From the NCBI GenBank assembly GCA_009741485.1, contig CM019220.1, positions 31,378,185-31,442,184 of the forward strand: a DNA stretch of 64,000 nucleotides. The letters are read 5' to 3'. A program made the translations under genes and the position numbers. Shown piece by piece: positions 33,666-46,173 of the stretch; the stretch's first letter is position 1; each line of letters begins with the position of its first letter. The notes below the pieces were generated by a model, which saw only the letters and a list, made by a program, of their open reading frames with translations, made no database searches and was not told where the DNA came from. The DNA is from Malurus cyaneus samueli (taxonomy: Eukaryota; Chordata; Aves; Passeriformes; Maluridae).

Positions 33666-33924
33666 TTCTTGAACTACTGTTGCTTTAGAGAAAAAAAAAA
33701 AATCAAAGGAGTCCACGTTTCACACAGCAAGAAGTACTGTACAATAAAAGAAAAGGAGAGTATTTCCCAGGAGTCTTAAAAACAAAACTCAAAACCCTAC
33801 AACAGCTTCAGTTCCACTTATTAACTTCATTATAATGTAATTTTAAAATATATTTAGAAGAAAAATTAATGAAATTTAGATTATTAAAAAACAGAGGGAC
33901 AAAATCACTTGCACTGTGTGTCAC

Positions 33925-34088
33925 TTGCCTCAATCTGGATAACTCCTGGTAAGCTACAATTCCTGATGGAATAAGTGCATTCCAGTCAAGCTGATGTACT
34001 GCATTCCCAGCTCCAAAGAGGGTTCATGCCAGTGAATTTCTCACCCCCAAGGCCACCATTCAATTCTTCTGCTCCTTGCAGTTTTTTG
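33925..34088 (-). pseudogene. DNAH7: DNAH7 relic: stalk end and AAA5 start
   Basis: Reads KKLQGAEELNGGLGGEK, then in a second frame SLELGMQYISLTG and in a third IPSGIVAYQELSRLRQ. These correspond to the family's KKLERAEQLIGGLGGEK, ALELGQLYINLTGD and SSGVVAYLGAF. At least two indels separate the frames. Acceptor ATGCAG present. Confidence 0.9.
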
Positions 34089-35281
34089 CTGCATAAATCA
34101 ACATCAGAATTGAAAAGATTGCTGATTATATTACAAGATCATTTAAAGTAATTTTGCAAGTATTAAAAACATTCACAGATTATTTTCCTGTGCAGATGTT
34201 TTCTTAAGTAATTTCAACAAATAAAAATACCTTATTATAATGAAATGCTTAAAGAACAAAAACTATTATCAGGACCAGCACACTGATGTCTATTCAGTTA
34301 TCTTCATCCAAATAAAGGAAGAACACTATAAAATATACAATTTGAAATACCTCTGTGTAAGATACAGAAAATATTAATAGATGAGGAAATCATCTACAAG
34401 AGAAGCAAAGACACCTTAAAGAGATCACTGTCTTATAAAAGTAGGTATGTTCTTTTCTGCAAAAAAGCTCCTTATGAATCCATAATCATAATTTATGTTG
34501 TCAGTTTTTAATTAAGCCATTAAGGTTTATAACATAACAGAAAAATATTCTTTCACAGGAATTCAACCCATCATTTTTAGAATGCTTCACTACCTTGCTG
34601 CAGTTACAATCCTCTCTGTTCTGGTAACCATAGCAGCAAGTTTACACCACAGTAACCAACTGCTGGTTTAGTTTAGCCCTCCTCTCTACTTCCAAACCAT
34701 ATCAGATGGTGAGAGGAAACACACAGAGAGCTGACTTCAACTACAGACAAGATTTCAAACTCCATTTCAAATTCTGATTTTGTTTTTCTAAAGGAAGCTC
34801 AAGATGATGTACCAAAATTCTTTAAAAAATACCCATAATTGTCTTCTAAATATTGCCTTCTTTTGCCTATAGAATAAGTACTTAGCAGTCAGGATTTACC
34901 CAAAACAGTCTCAAAATTGCATTGGCACACAAGTCAGATATAAACTTCAAAAACTTCTAATGTACTAACTTGCAACTTAAGAAATGAATCCAAACTCTCA
35001 GTAAAATCACTGAAAATTCATCTCCTCACAAGAAAGCAGATAGGAGTAAGGGTGTAGAAGAAAGGTGTCAGTGGATAAATTAATAATATCTACATTTTCT
35101 ATTTCTTTGAAGTATTTATTTCCAATCCTTTATGCACTTTTAATTTTAAGACCATCACACCACAGTAGAATTATTATCTAAAAGTACTGCTTGCTCTGCA
35201 TATTGGCATTTAAACGGGAAATACCATTCGATTAAAAACAAATTTTGAATAAATTCTCTGGCTATCAACAGAAAAGTAGTT

Positions 35282-35430
35282 CATCTTTTTCATCATCATC
35301 CACCAGATTTTCCAAATCAGCTTTCTCTTGTTTCTTGGTCTCCAGTGTCTGACAATGCATAGAAATCTTTTACTTTTCTTGAGCTCGATTCAACTTTAGC
35401 TTTTTGGGTGCAATGTTTGTGTGACTGTAA
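35282..35430 (-). pseudogene. DNAH7: DNAH7 relic: stalk coiled-coil exon
   Basis: Reads NIAPKKLKLNRAQEK, a TAA at 35370-35372, KISM, then TLETKKQEKADLENLVDDD. The family's stalk has APKK-K-L near its start and NKQKKADLENQVDLC near its end. The roughly 15-20 residues between the two are deleted here. Confidence 0.85.
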
Positions 35431-37536
35431 ATAAAGTCCAACACTTCATTCTAAGGCTATTTTTTTTTTAAACAAAAAAGAACATGAAGCTGAAGGGGAA
35501 CCTCAGCAACTCAGTAGCTCATGCAATATTCTGTTTTATAACTTCCCTGAAGACAATTGGATTTTACTTAATCACTTGTTTCTGTGCTGATACCAATCTA
35601 TACAGTTTCTACATTTTTTTTACTGTAATATCATAGTGATTAAAAGCAAATAAGGTTTATACTTCCAAACTGTGTCCCATTTGATCACAATTTAGAATCC
35701 ATTATGGATTTGTGCCAGTAGAAACACACAAACAATAATACATATCAAGTAGCATTACATATCAATTAGCAATTTATCACACACATCCAGCTAACTCTGT
35801 ACACATATTAAAAGAAAAAAATTAACAGCTTTTCACATCCAAGGATCTATTTTTCCAGTTTTGAGGATTTCACTTTTTTATACAGATATTTTTCAAAGGA
35901 GAATATTGGATATAATACATAATTGAAAACATGTTCTTCACCTTTCCAAAAACAAGCTAAAATGTTCCCAGGACCAGCTGAAGAAGAATTTGACAAGTCT
36001 TAGCCTCATCATTAATGAATCCCCTCCCATAGTGGTGCAATTTGCAGCTCTCTTTTGAAGTCCCCACCTTTTAAAGTATTTTTTTCTCTAACAGTTGGTT
36101 CTTGCAATATTAGTAGCTGTTGCCAAATTGAGAAGTCCCCCAAGCATAGAATTACCAACCCTTAAGGTAACAAAATACCTTCTCACATGAAGGCATGCCC
36201 TGCCTGCCATGATTGAGCTTTCAAGGGGCACACTGACCTCGGTGTCCAGAGCAGATTTACTGCTGAACTCTCAGCTCCAGATGTTTCAAATTAGAAACAG
36301 CATCAGAAATAAGCATGCTTTTTCAGTGCATCAAACACAGTGCATAACAGTCCTTTGGGCTTGATGTGACTACCAGAAACTTCCAAGGGTATTTCAAGAA
36401 TGCCCCAATTTTGTGCAACACTCTAAAAAGATGTGAACTTTGCTGCTATCTGAAGTGAATGTTGCTTCTATGCCTTAGAAAAATTCACCACTGAAAATCA
36501 GGCTCTACACCTCATCAGGTATCTTCTGGAAATTTATCTTCATTATTTTATTTACTTTTTGCATAAGTATCCCACTAGTAATTTCACATCTCTCTTGGTG
36601 TTAAACTGATAGATTGATCCTTTTAGTCAAATTTATTTTAACTTTTTTATACATATTTACATACCTTAAAGCTCCATGGTTATGGCACATTTAAAAAGAA
36701 AACAACACCCATAGCTCAACACTATTTCTTAAGTTCTATCAGGCCCAATGCTGTTAGAAACAACAAGGCAAACAAATGATTGTTTTGAGACAATCGTTTC
36801 AATGTGACCCAAATAAAGAAAAAATTACCAATGAATAGATACTAAAGTATCAAACAAAAACACTGAATTTTTAAAATTAACCATTACCTAAAATAAGATC
36901 CTACCAACAGTATTACTCTTGTGTTTTACCTGTTTAGCTGAGTTAACTATTAAGGAAGTTAATGGACTTACTAAAATGGAAACAGAAGCAATCATGGCCA
37001 ATAGCTCAATGTACAATTGCCACTTTTTTAAAAATTTGTTTTATATTTCACATAAAATGTCTTTTGTTTTGCAGGAAGTCTTGTCCTGGTGAATGTAAAA
37101 CGTTGTACCACTATCAAGTAAAAGCATTCATATTTTTCCAGTAAGTATTGTTAATATTATTTTATTTGTGCATTTTTTTAATAAGTCAACTAAAAATCTC
37201 TAACCGAAAACTGTCATCCCTATAGCATCCTCTATCATGCAGAACCACAAACCCAAAATAAAGTCTTTGAGTGAAGAAATTCTCTCCTGTAACCTTCCCT
37301 GCAAATTCAGCAAAAGCACTGAGACTTTACAGAGATGAAGAAAGTGATTTTAATTAAAAACCGTTTATGTCTGGCTACTGGCCATTCTAGTTAGCAATCC
37401 ATAAAATGATTGTTGCAGGTATTCTCTTATCAGCAGAAACTCTCACTGTAGTGTAACCATTCCCTGTGTGAGCAAGCAACCAGAAATTGAAAAACTGTGA
37501 ACAGAAATTACCTTCTAATAGGATTGAGAGATATCA

Positions 37537-37754
37537 CTTAGCTCCCAGTAGCTCCTAAGCTGACTTAACCATTCAAAGCTGCTCTCATCTTTGCCTTTTT
37601 TGCTTACTAGAGATGCAGGAACATCCCCAGCATGAACATCCAGCTCAACAAGTGCTCCCAGAGTCACTCAGTTCTGCTTAGACAGCTTTCCTCGCACCAA
37701 GGTGAAAGTGTCCTCGGTCTGTCTATTATTCTGTTCCAGAAAATCCTCTAGTGC
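37537..37754 (-). pseudogene. DNAH7: DNAH7 relic: linker to AAA1 exon, with TGA
   Basis: Acceptor TTTTGCAG preserved. Reads ALEDFLEQNNRQTEDTF, then LVRGKLSKQN, a TGA at 37668-37670 where the family has Arg (a CGA to TGA change), then [17 protein letters not shown] and, further on, [14 protein letters not shown]. The VRGKL...LGAL...DVHA and WLSQLRYYWE signatures are diagnostic for the dynein segment just before AAA1. Confidence 0.93.
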
Positions 37755-38799
37755 CTGCAAAAAATTTTAAAAGTTAAGAAGTTGAATGTCTGGTCTAAGA
37801 CATAATTCTGTTTTCATGCATTTCTTATTTTTGACTATATGACTTTTATTTTCCTATATTAAAAAGTTCATTCTCACTAAAATGCAAGTTTAATGGCCTT
37901 CATTCACCAGTAGCTCAATAGGGGTTTGGGATGCTTTTTTCTTACTCTTACAAACCCAAATGTAAAACATCAATGACTCATATCTGCAAACAAAACAGCA
38001 CACAGTGCTTAATTCTTGCAACACAGGAAATAGTCCTTGTCCTTTTACCATTTCCATTTTACTCTTTCAATACGAACTACTGACTTAAAAGACCATTGAA
38101 ATTATATTTAAAAAAAACAATGCACAACAATACTTCTTGTGTGATACCCCCTGCAAGATGCTTCCCACTCTATTTATTGAAGATCAGTTTAAAGGTGTAA
38201 AGCTTTACTTACAGTCTGTGTAACATATAAATTGGTAAGGATAAACAAGAATTCTCTCTTCAACTGCTAATCACTTACAGTACATAAAGTTATTATTTAT
38301 GCCTTCCCAGAAATAGCAAACATTAGGGAATTTGAGTAAGGTTGTACTTGGTTGCTTTAACACAATCATTTTCCTTGATTAAAACAAACAAACAAAACCA
38401 ACACATTTAAGAGCGTTTTCCTCATAAGATCTCTTGTCCTGTTCTTTGCACTGTTGGGCTGTTTCTCTGTGACTGAACTAGCATTTTGATTTTCATTTTT
38501 GTTCTTGCTTTTGTGTGACTTTGCACTGCATTCACTGCACACTATCAAGTCTGTGTATTGGGACTCAAACCACAGTTCCTCTGCTTATAGCAAAGGTTAT
38601 ATTGTTTAGCAAGATCCCTTCAGCAGGAATCTCCACAGATTTCATTCCACTCAGAAGGACTTACATTGAATTTTTTGCAGTTTAATCTTGAATGAGGCTG
38701 CAGAGCAGAAATCCCAAGAAGAGTCAAAACACAGCAAAAACCCTTCTAAACTGTTTAATTAGGACTGCCCCTAAAAAGGTAAAACAATATAAAGGTTAC

Positions 38800-38879
38800 C
38801 TCTGATACTCTGTTTTCTCCTGGGAAAAATCAAGTTTGTTCATTTCACCATTAATTACTCCAATGATCTTCTGATTCTT
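38800..38879 (-). pseudogene. DNAH7: DNAH7 relic: probable linker exon
   Basis: An open 80-bp segment with acceptor TTTTTTCAG and donor GTAACC reading IIGVINGEMNKLDFSQEK. It sits in the right place between the two surrounding linker relics and loosely resembles the dynein segment IxGMISSExExVxF. It is the least certain of the linker pieces. Confidence 0.5.
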
Positions 38880-39115
38880 CTGAAAAAAAACAGTATATGG
38901 AAGGGTTACTAGTTCAGAAAAGAGAATTGAGTTTAATTGCCATTATTAGAAGTTACTCTTCCTCACCTATCATAAAATATAATCAAGGAGATACCTAATA
39001 CTATAACTGTCAGTAAGATAAAAGTTCTGGGCTCAGAGAAACAATATGACAACACCATCTGCCTGCTCTGAGAGCCACAAATACATCTATTAAATACTTC
39101 TATACCAAGTAAGGT

Positions 39116-39303
39116 CTGTGGCCTTTGAAGGAATTTCAAGAGGTTTCTAATTAGATTTTTAAAGAAAAGGATCCAGGGAAAAGCAGATGCTTTTTCACTA
39201 AGTATTCATTAAATCCCTTGAGAATTATTTCCAGAAATTCATTGCACTTCCTCAGTTTTTCCAGCATCTTCTCTTTTGTTACTATTGTCAGCACATTTCT
39301 GTC
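39116..39303 (-). pseudogene. DNAH7: DNAH7 relic: linker exon (ILKG-N-YL)
   Basis: Starts exactly where the previous relic ends in protein order. Reads [20 protein letters not shown], then [15 protein letters not shown] and VKKHLLFP. Degraded sequence follows that still aligns at DNA level with the dynein FFLSND...LEILSETKD region but contains a TAA/TAG. Confidence 0.88.
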
Positions 39304-40429
39304 CTGGAAAAGAAATTATTCTAGATAAAAATATTATTGTCTTCTCAAGTGAATCACCACACACCATTCCAGGAAGTCTTAATCAAAATTCATCTCTATT
39401 TCAAATTCTGCTTTACTCAAACCATTGTCAGGTCTACAATTTACTGACCTTGATCATTGCCAGAGTTTTCAGTGGAGGAGTTAGGCAGTTTGTATGAAAT
39501 TATTCAAAATGTGAACTATTCTTTTAGAGCAACATCAATTTATACACTGGCTATTTAACTGCATTATGTAATTAAGCAACATGTACAATTAAAACATTTT
39601 GACAGATTTTTGAAAGTGTACTTCGATCACACATTTTAACCAGTAATCAAGTATCAGAATTCAATGCAAAGAATAATCCTTCCTTCCATATGAAATATAT
39701 AAATATATGCACAACATATAAGTATTCATATGGCAAAGTTATACATAGGCAACACCGACATTTCAGTACTAACACTAACTGGTAATGTGATCTGAAAAAA
39801 GGCATTCTTTGCTCCTGACACATTTCTTAACTAAATACATGTTTAAAAAATCTTGTTCTCAAAGCATAAAGTTCTACTTGTTTTAAGAATTAAAAAAAAA
39901 TGCATTTTTATTTCTTTTTACAGCAGCACCTGAATAACACCTGTCAAAAACGTTGTTGAATACACACTGGGTTTCTTATATTTCTACATTGTACAAATGA
40001 CAAAATATACATCAAGTCAGAGTACTTTCCAAATTCTTTCTAGTGCTTTCCAAATTAACCTCTCAAATTAAATGAATGTAAATTATTAGAAAAGCTACTG
40101 CATAAGATGAAAGTTATCTCAGTTAATACAAATGCAAAAAAGGTTTTGAGCAGACCTAAAGCTAAGACCCTTTAAAGAAATACATTTGTGTGAACATCAG
40201 GGTCTGATACTTGTTTTATGAACCATTTATAGCCTAATCATCCTTGCAGTTTTTAATCTTGCTCACCAAGTATGGAGTTTAGGGAGCAAAGACACACTGA
40301 AATGTAGGAAATTTGTGTAGGAAAATTTGTAGAAAAAAAAAAAGTGCACATTTACAATGAGGAAATCAAACCAAACAAATGCTTTTACTCAGTTTCATGA
40401 GGGCTTAAATTGAACTTACTCTAGTTCAG

Positions 40430-41130
40430 TTCCATGCCAGGATATTGTGAACTGATCCAAACCCCTCCTGCTGCCATATAAAATGTTCTGTCATGGCAAA
40501 ATCCTGGGAAGGAAATGGGGAGTGATTAATACCAATCCCCTGGTCCAATTCCCAAAGCTTGGGAACATGGTTTTTTGCTGTGGGATCTCCTCTCCCACCT
40601 AAACCAGACTGAATTCCCCAGAGTTGAGTGGGGCCAGAATGGCCACGGGGGAGATGGAAGAGGGAACCAGAAATGCCAGCCAACCCCAAGGTCCCTCTGC
40701 TCTGCCCAGCTGTCTCCCCTGAAGGCACACAGGCAGAACACAAACCCAGCATTAAAACAAAAGACACGACTATATGCATCAGGAGAAACTATAGAGATAT
40801 GTAGGAAGAATTGCAGCCTAACAATCTACTGAGGGCTCAGAAGAACGGCTGACAGTGACAACAACGATGGATGTCTGAGAACAAAGATTTGCCCAAACTA
40901 TTTCCAATAGGAGCAGTTTTGTCAGAGCCCATCACAAATGGAGACTGACCCTGCCAGGATGGAGCTGCAGGGACAGCAAAGCCTCACTGAGCACAAGCTG
41001 GGTTTGCTCACATTGCCAGGACATCTAAGGAGAGAGACTGCACTGCTGTGCAAAGCCCAACGGGGCAAAAAGTGTCTGAGAAACAAACTCCTCACAGAGG
41101 GCCAAGGCACATTTAACCCATGACTGCTTC
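40430..41130. other. GC-richer block within former dynein intron, unclassified
   Basis: Composition rises sharply (CCCAGAGTTGAGTGGGGCC type) against the AT-rich flanks. The longest reading frame is about 117 codons on the minus strand and shows no family motif. The shift suggests an inserted element such as an old LTR, but I see no terminal repeats or named signature. Confidence 0.35.
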
Positions 41131-43689
41131 TCAGCTTCATTTTGGAGAATTTAATAATAAATTCCAAGTTTAGCTTGAGGCCAGAAAATCAGAATGTTTT
41201 GATGCACATTTGCAATGTGCATTCAGCTTTGGTTTAATCCCCTGCTTGTGTTACACAAATACTTCCAATGTAGTGACAAAACAAGACCTGTGTGCTTATC
41301 TGAGTGATCTTCACGCAATAATCACAGAGTTCCTTTGTGCAGCAAACACATTTACCTTGGGCCTCCTGCCTCTCACGTCACACCAAACCACAACAAACCA
41401 CAGATTTCTCATTTATACACAGACAATCAGCATGCCAGCATACTTCAGAATTGGGTTATAAAATCGTTTTTAATGTACAGTGGTATAACTATATACATTG
41501 TCAAGAGAAAGTGGGTTTTGTTCCCTTTCTTAGTATATTTATCAACAGCAAATGGAATAATTGCAACTGGGATAAAGCAAATCAAAGCTGTGTTGCCAGT
41601 TTTATAAATGGGATTCTTCCTGCTTGTTTTTTTTTCTTTTATGTGAGAAAAAGCTAGTGAAAAAATAATTTATGCTTCAACATAGTTTCCTATTTACAAC
41701 TAAGGTATGAAATAAAAAAGGGAATGGCATCATTCCCAGTTATTCAAAGCATCAGTGAAACTTATTTTGTCAGTGACACTGCCAGTGTCAATTAGGGGGA
41801 AAAAAGGTATCAAGAAAAGCATATAAATCAAGTGAACAAAAATAGTCTGAGTACCCTGTTAAAAGACCATCAATAATCTAGTTTCTAAATATAACTTTTA
41901 ATATATTACAGATTTCACCCTGGGATTTTTTTTACATTCGTTTTTTTTCTTGCCTTTTTAGTCCTTCTGCTTTCCTCCCTGGGAAGGTAGAAAAGCTTCT
42001 GTACCCAACATTTTCTTAAAATTGATGGGAATTGAAAATTAAACCACAGAGTAATTGAAACCTCATCAATACACTTTGCTAAAATTAGATATTTATAATG
42101 AAGGAATAATGTATGATTATTCAAATTTGCAATGAAAAACTAAGCCAATAAAGCAGTTTTATTATACAATGTCATATAAATGCAAAAAATAAGCATGAGC
42201 AGACTCAAATTAGCTTTATGCTCTAAGAAACACCGTTCATATAGTCTGGGGAAGAGCATCCTTTTGAGCCATGAAACTGAAACACTGCATTTGTGGAAGG
42301 AGAGTGCCATCTTCTGGAAACTGATGCCTACTTATTTAGCCAAAATCAAACATGACACTGTTGAAGTTCTATTCTGATATTTACACTCTACATTTTTTTA
42401 CTGCCAGTGACAGCTCATAGCACATTAAAGAAAAAAAACCTTTCTAATCGAGTAGCACTGAATATCTGAATTAGATGATTTTATCAAAACAGATCATTCA
42501 GCACACAATATTCAGAAATAAATTTTTCAGTTCTTTATTTTACCAAATTTCTTCTCCAGAATGAATACTATTGATCTCAGAGGTCTGTGGGATACAGTCC
42601 TGATTTTCTTCTAATTCAGAGGGCATTAAAAAAAAGAGGGGGAGAGCATAAGGCAGAGAATAAGAGAAATAGAAAAAAAAGGGAAGGAAAAAGACTCAAA
42701 ATATTAAAAAACAAAAACAACACCAAAAACGAACCAACCCCAAACAAACCACTTTATTTTTAACTGAACAAGATGAATTTCCAGGAAATGAAGGACATGC
42801 TGTCTTTTTTTACTACAGGCTTTGAGTATTCCTACATTATGAACAAAACTGCAATTTGAGAAGAGATGAGACCAAAAGTTCCTAGACTGAATGAAGATTT
42901 CAGCATTTGTCCTGATGACACCCTGGATCTCTGAAAGTTCTGCAAAAGCACGAGATGGATGAAAACAAAGCTGCTGATCTTTGCTTTCAAACAACAACCC
43001 TATGTCCCTACCCTGGGAAAAAAATGAACCTCATAAATCTTCTCATCTGTTGAACAGTTTAGTAAGCCCACTTACAAATATATTACTAATGCCACATCCA
43101 ACTAGAAAATCCCTTGACATTAGTCAACTTCTTCAGAATGAAGGCAGTTTTTTCAATCATTATTAGAATTACATAACAGGATTATCAGAATCACAAGGTA
43201 GTTGGTAATTCCCTGAGGAACAGCATTTGCAGAGCATGCATGAGAAGAGTTTGGGAGAATTTTACTTGATCAGATTGGTGAAGCAGAAATTAAGGCAGAA
43301 TTTAACTGTAGCCAGCAACAGGTACAAATCTTTTTTGGAAGGTTCAGCTTAGACAGCAGGAAAAAATTATCTGCTAAGACCCCTGAAGCCTCTGGATGTA
43401 ATCTGCACAAAATCTCTGGAGATTTCTGAAATTTGGCTACACAAAGCTGTATCTGACCTGACAAGTGTTGACAAAAGTTTCTGCCTTTTGAAAAGACTCC
43501 GACTAATTGAACCCCAGTGCACCTCTCAACCAATGTTTTTCTGATTTTATCTAAAACAGTTCTGCAAAGTACTTTTTTAAAGAATCTAAGTAAGATTAAA
43601 TAGAAAATGGATTACTGTGTTATCAGAAGCTGGGGGTTTTTTTGCACATACTGCAAATTTACTCTGTACTCTTAGACAGCAGTACTTAC

Positions 43690-43872
43690 CTGAAAAACAG
43701 ATTTCATCAGGTCTTTCCATACCTTAGTCAAGTATTGAATTGTACACTTTTCTCAGGCATCTGAGCCATGATGTCAGGACTGAAAACTGGGCTCCAAATA
43801 TGCCAAGTAGCCTGAACCTTCAGCCATTCATCCAGGATCTCCTGTCTCAGCAACAGCTTTCCTTTCCATTCC
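43690..43872 (-). pseudogene. DNAH7: DNAH7 relic: linker exon
   Basis: Acceptor TTTGTAG and donor GTAAGT are preserved. It reads [20 protein letters not shown], then [10 protein letters not shown] and [10 protein letters not shown], which is the conserved dynein linker segment ([10 protein letters not shown]). A frameshift after KSVQF is needed to reach [14 protein letters not shown] at the exon end. One Ser codon is missing from the family's SSPD motif. Confidence 0.92.
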
Positions 43873-46173
43873 CTACAAAGGGACATTAGTTCCAATGCAT
43901 TAACTGGTTCTTCCAGTACAGCATTTGCAGTAGATTAAGACCTTTGGGACAATTTGCACATTCAGCAGCAAGTCAACAGGTGTAAGCTTTAAGATTTCAA
44001 ACCATCATATTCACTTTGCATGATTTCCTGCAATAACAAAGGCCACGTTAATTTCTGCCACTGGCTCATTTGACAGGTTAATGGCAGGATTTCCTGAACA
44101 AGGTCACTCCAATAAACAGACAAACAGTAGCACATCCTTTACCATATTACAGTGTAGGTGGACTAATACCCTTTAACAAAGGGAATCTGCCTCCTGACAA
44201 ACACCCAGGGCCAGATCACTGCTTGTGCTTTTTAGGATAGGCTGAGATTGCAGGAGAAAGGCAGGAAAACAACCTAAGCTGCTGAACCAAAACTAAGCAG
44301 ACCTTGTCCCGTGTACAGGACAGAAAAAGACACGTGGGTTTAATTAAATTATTTCAGTAGTAAGTAGTCCAATAGTTAAGTCATCTTTTATGTCTGACTT
44401 CAGATTCCAAATGTGGATGTGGAACACAATTGTTTGATACAGTTAGGAGTTCAGTATTACTGCACACCACTGTGGGTACACATTATAATTATGATTCAAA
44501 AGTTCTTCCTTTTGAAAGCAAAAGATTCAAGGTCCTTTAGTCTGTCCTTCGTTCTAAGCAGTTTGCATCATTTAAAAATTATTTAGCACCACCATTTGAC
44601 ACTTCTTGCTGGTAACCCTGTAACAAGTACCTATATCATTCTTTCCCATATAGAAATAGGAAACAATTTTTTACAACTATCATAGTGCTGGGCAACAGAG
44701 ACAGAATTATAAAACGTACATGCTGTTAAAATAGATCTTCTATATTTATACAATAAACTCATTTGTACAATTGATTCAACTTCTTTGGAACCATAGCAGT
44801 AGTTTCCTCAACAGAACACTCACTCACACACGGACAGCACCAAGTCCTGTTAATTTAACATGTGAAAACTTATTTAACTTTCATTCACTGCCACAGATTC
44901 TGAACAACAGACCATTGTTTAGAGGAAATGGTACTTGGAGACAAAATCCCTCTCTCATCTTTTAAGTTCTGGTACCTCATCTCTGGTGACCTTGCTTCTA
45001 CAAAGGGCTAGAGAAAAATGCAGTTTCCAAGAGGAAGGTCAGGCAGGTCAGTTAATTCGCTTACACCAAAATGAAGATAAGGAATTTGGAATTCTCTCTG
45101 GAAGAAGTCCAGAATTTCTCCATGCTTTGTTAGGTTATTAAGAGAACAACCATTGTGTAATTGCCTTGATCTCAAAGACTGAGCCAAAGTCCTGTGTTAT
45201 TGAAGTAGTACCTTGTATTATTGAAAGTGCTGTCAGTCACCAAAACACTGAAAACTGAAATGATGAAATTACCATGGCAAGCTTACTCTTTTAATAGGCA
45301 AAACAATTATGTCACATTAACAGGGAAGGAGCTCTTATACTATGGACAGTAGCAATCAGAGAATTTATACTTGCTGGAATGCACATGTATGCATTCATAC
45401 ATATGTATTCATATTTACTAAATAGGTACTGAAATCTAAAATAGCATTTTTCCAGGTCAACAAGAGTTTTGAGGTATCCATATTAGCTACATATTTATAG
45501 CCAAGCTTTCCAGGAAAGACTTTTGGGTTTTCACAATATGGCTAAGTTTGGGGGATTTAAGAAGTAAGTATTTTATTGAGAAAACAGACAAAACCAGATT
45601 AACATCTGTGCTCAAAGATGGAAGTACAGAATTTTTAACACAAAATGCTTAACGCTTGAATTTAATTTTCTGCTTTAGAAAATAAATATAAATCCTTCAT
45701 CATGTCCCTGAAATTTGTCTTGTCTTCAGTTCCTTCATCTCCTTTATATAAGCTCTAACATTTTTAATTGTTGAAGAGCTAAACAATTTACTAGCTTTAT
45801 AATTAAAGTAGAAATTTCAGACAATATTCTCTTCATTTTCAACTTTTCCATCTCTACCTCAGATGTGTTTTATATGGCATTTTTATAATGCATCTGCTGT
45901 CTTAAGTGCCACAGTGTGTTAAAAAAATGTTTAGGAGCCTCTTCAATGCATTAGCACTCCCCATATTGTTAATTAAGAGCAAAAATCAGCTTGAAGGGAT
46001 TAAATAGTGCGTAGCTGACAAGGGACAAAAGCTTTATCCCTTTAAAACAAGATTAATTCACTGCTTAAGGAAGATAAACAAAAGCATTTGAAATCTCCAT
46101 GCTTTAGATCAAGCAGAAGAGATTTCTTGTTTCGTTACATTACTTGTTGATGTTCTATTAGAGAAAAAATTAC

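Larger units (their letters stand above)
27052..43689 (-). other. DNAH7: Former introns and lost parts of the dynein gene
   Basis: The DNA between relics (27052-28499, 28721-29908, 30096-30996, 31167-33924, 34089-35281, 35431-37536, 37755-38799, 38880-39115, 39304-43689) is AT-rich, with one CR1 fragment (33.50-33.66 kb) and a GC-richer insert-like block at 40.43-41.13 kb. I could not find P-loop exons of AAA1-AAA4 in the 2.1 kb between the linker and stalk relics, so that part has been deleted. Confidence 0.5.

Noticed and set aside
36090..36200. Minus-strand stretch NSMLGGLLNLATATNIART, considered as a decayed dynein AAA4 P-loop
   Set aside because: It lacks the GVGGSGRQS core and agrees only at scattered positions, so it cannot be supported.
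40426..40779. 117-codon minus-strand frame with a hydrophobic start
   Set aside because: No family motif and no dynein similarity. It lies in a locally GC-rich block where open frames are expected by chance.
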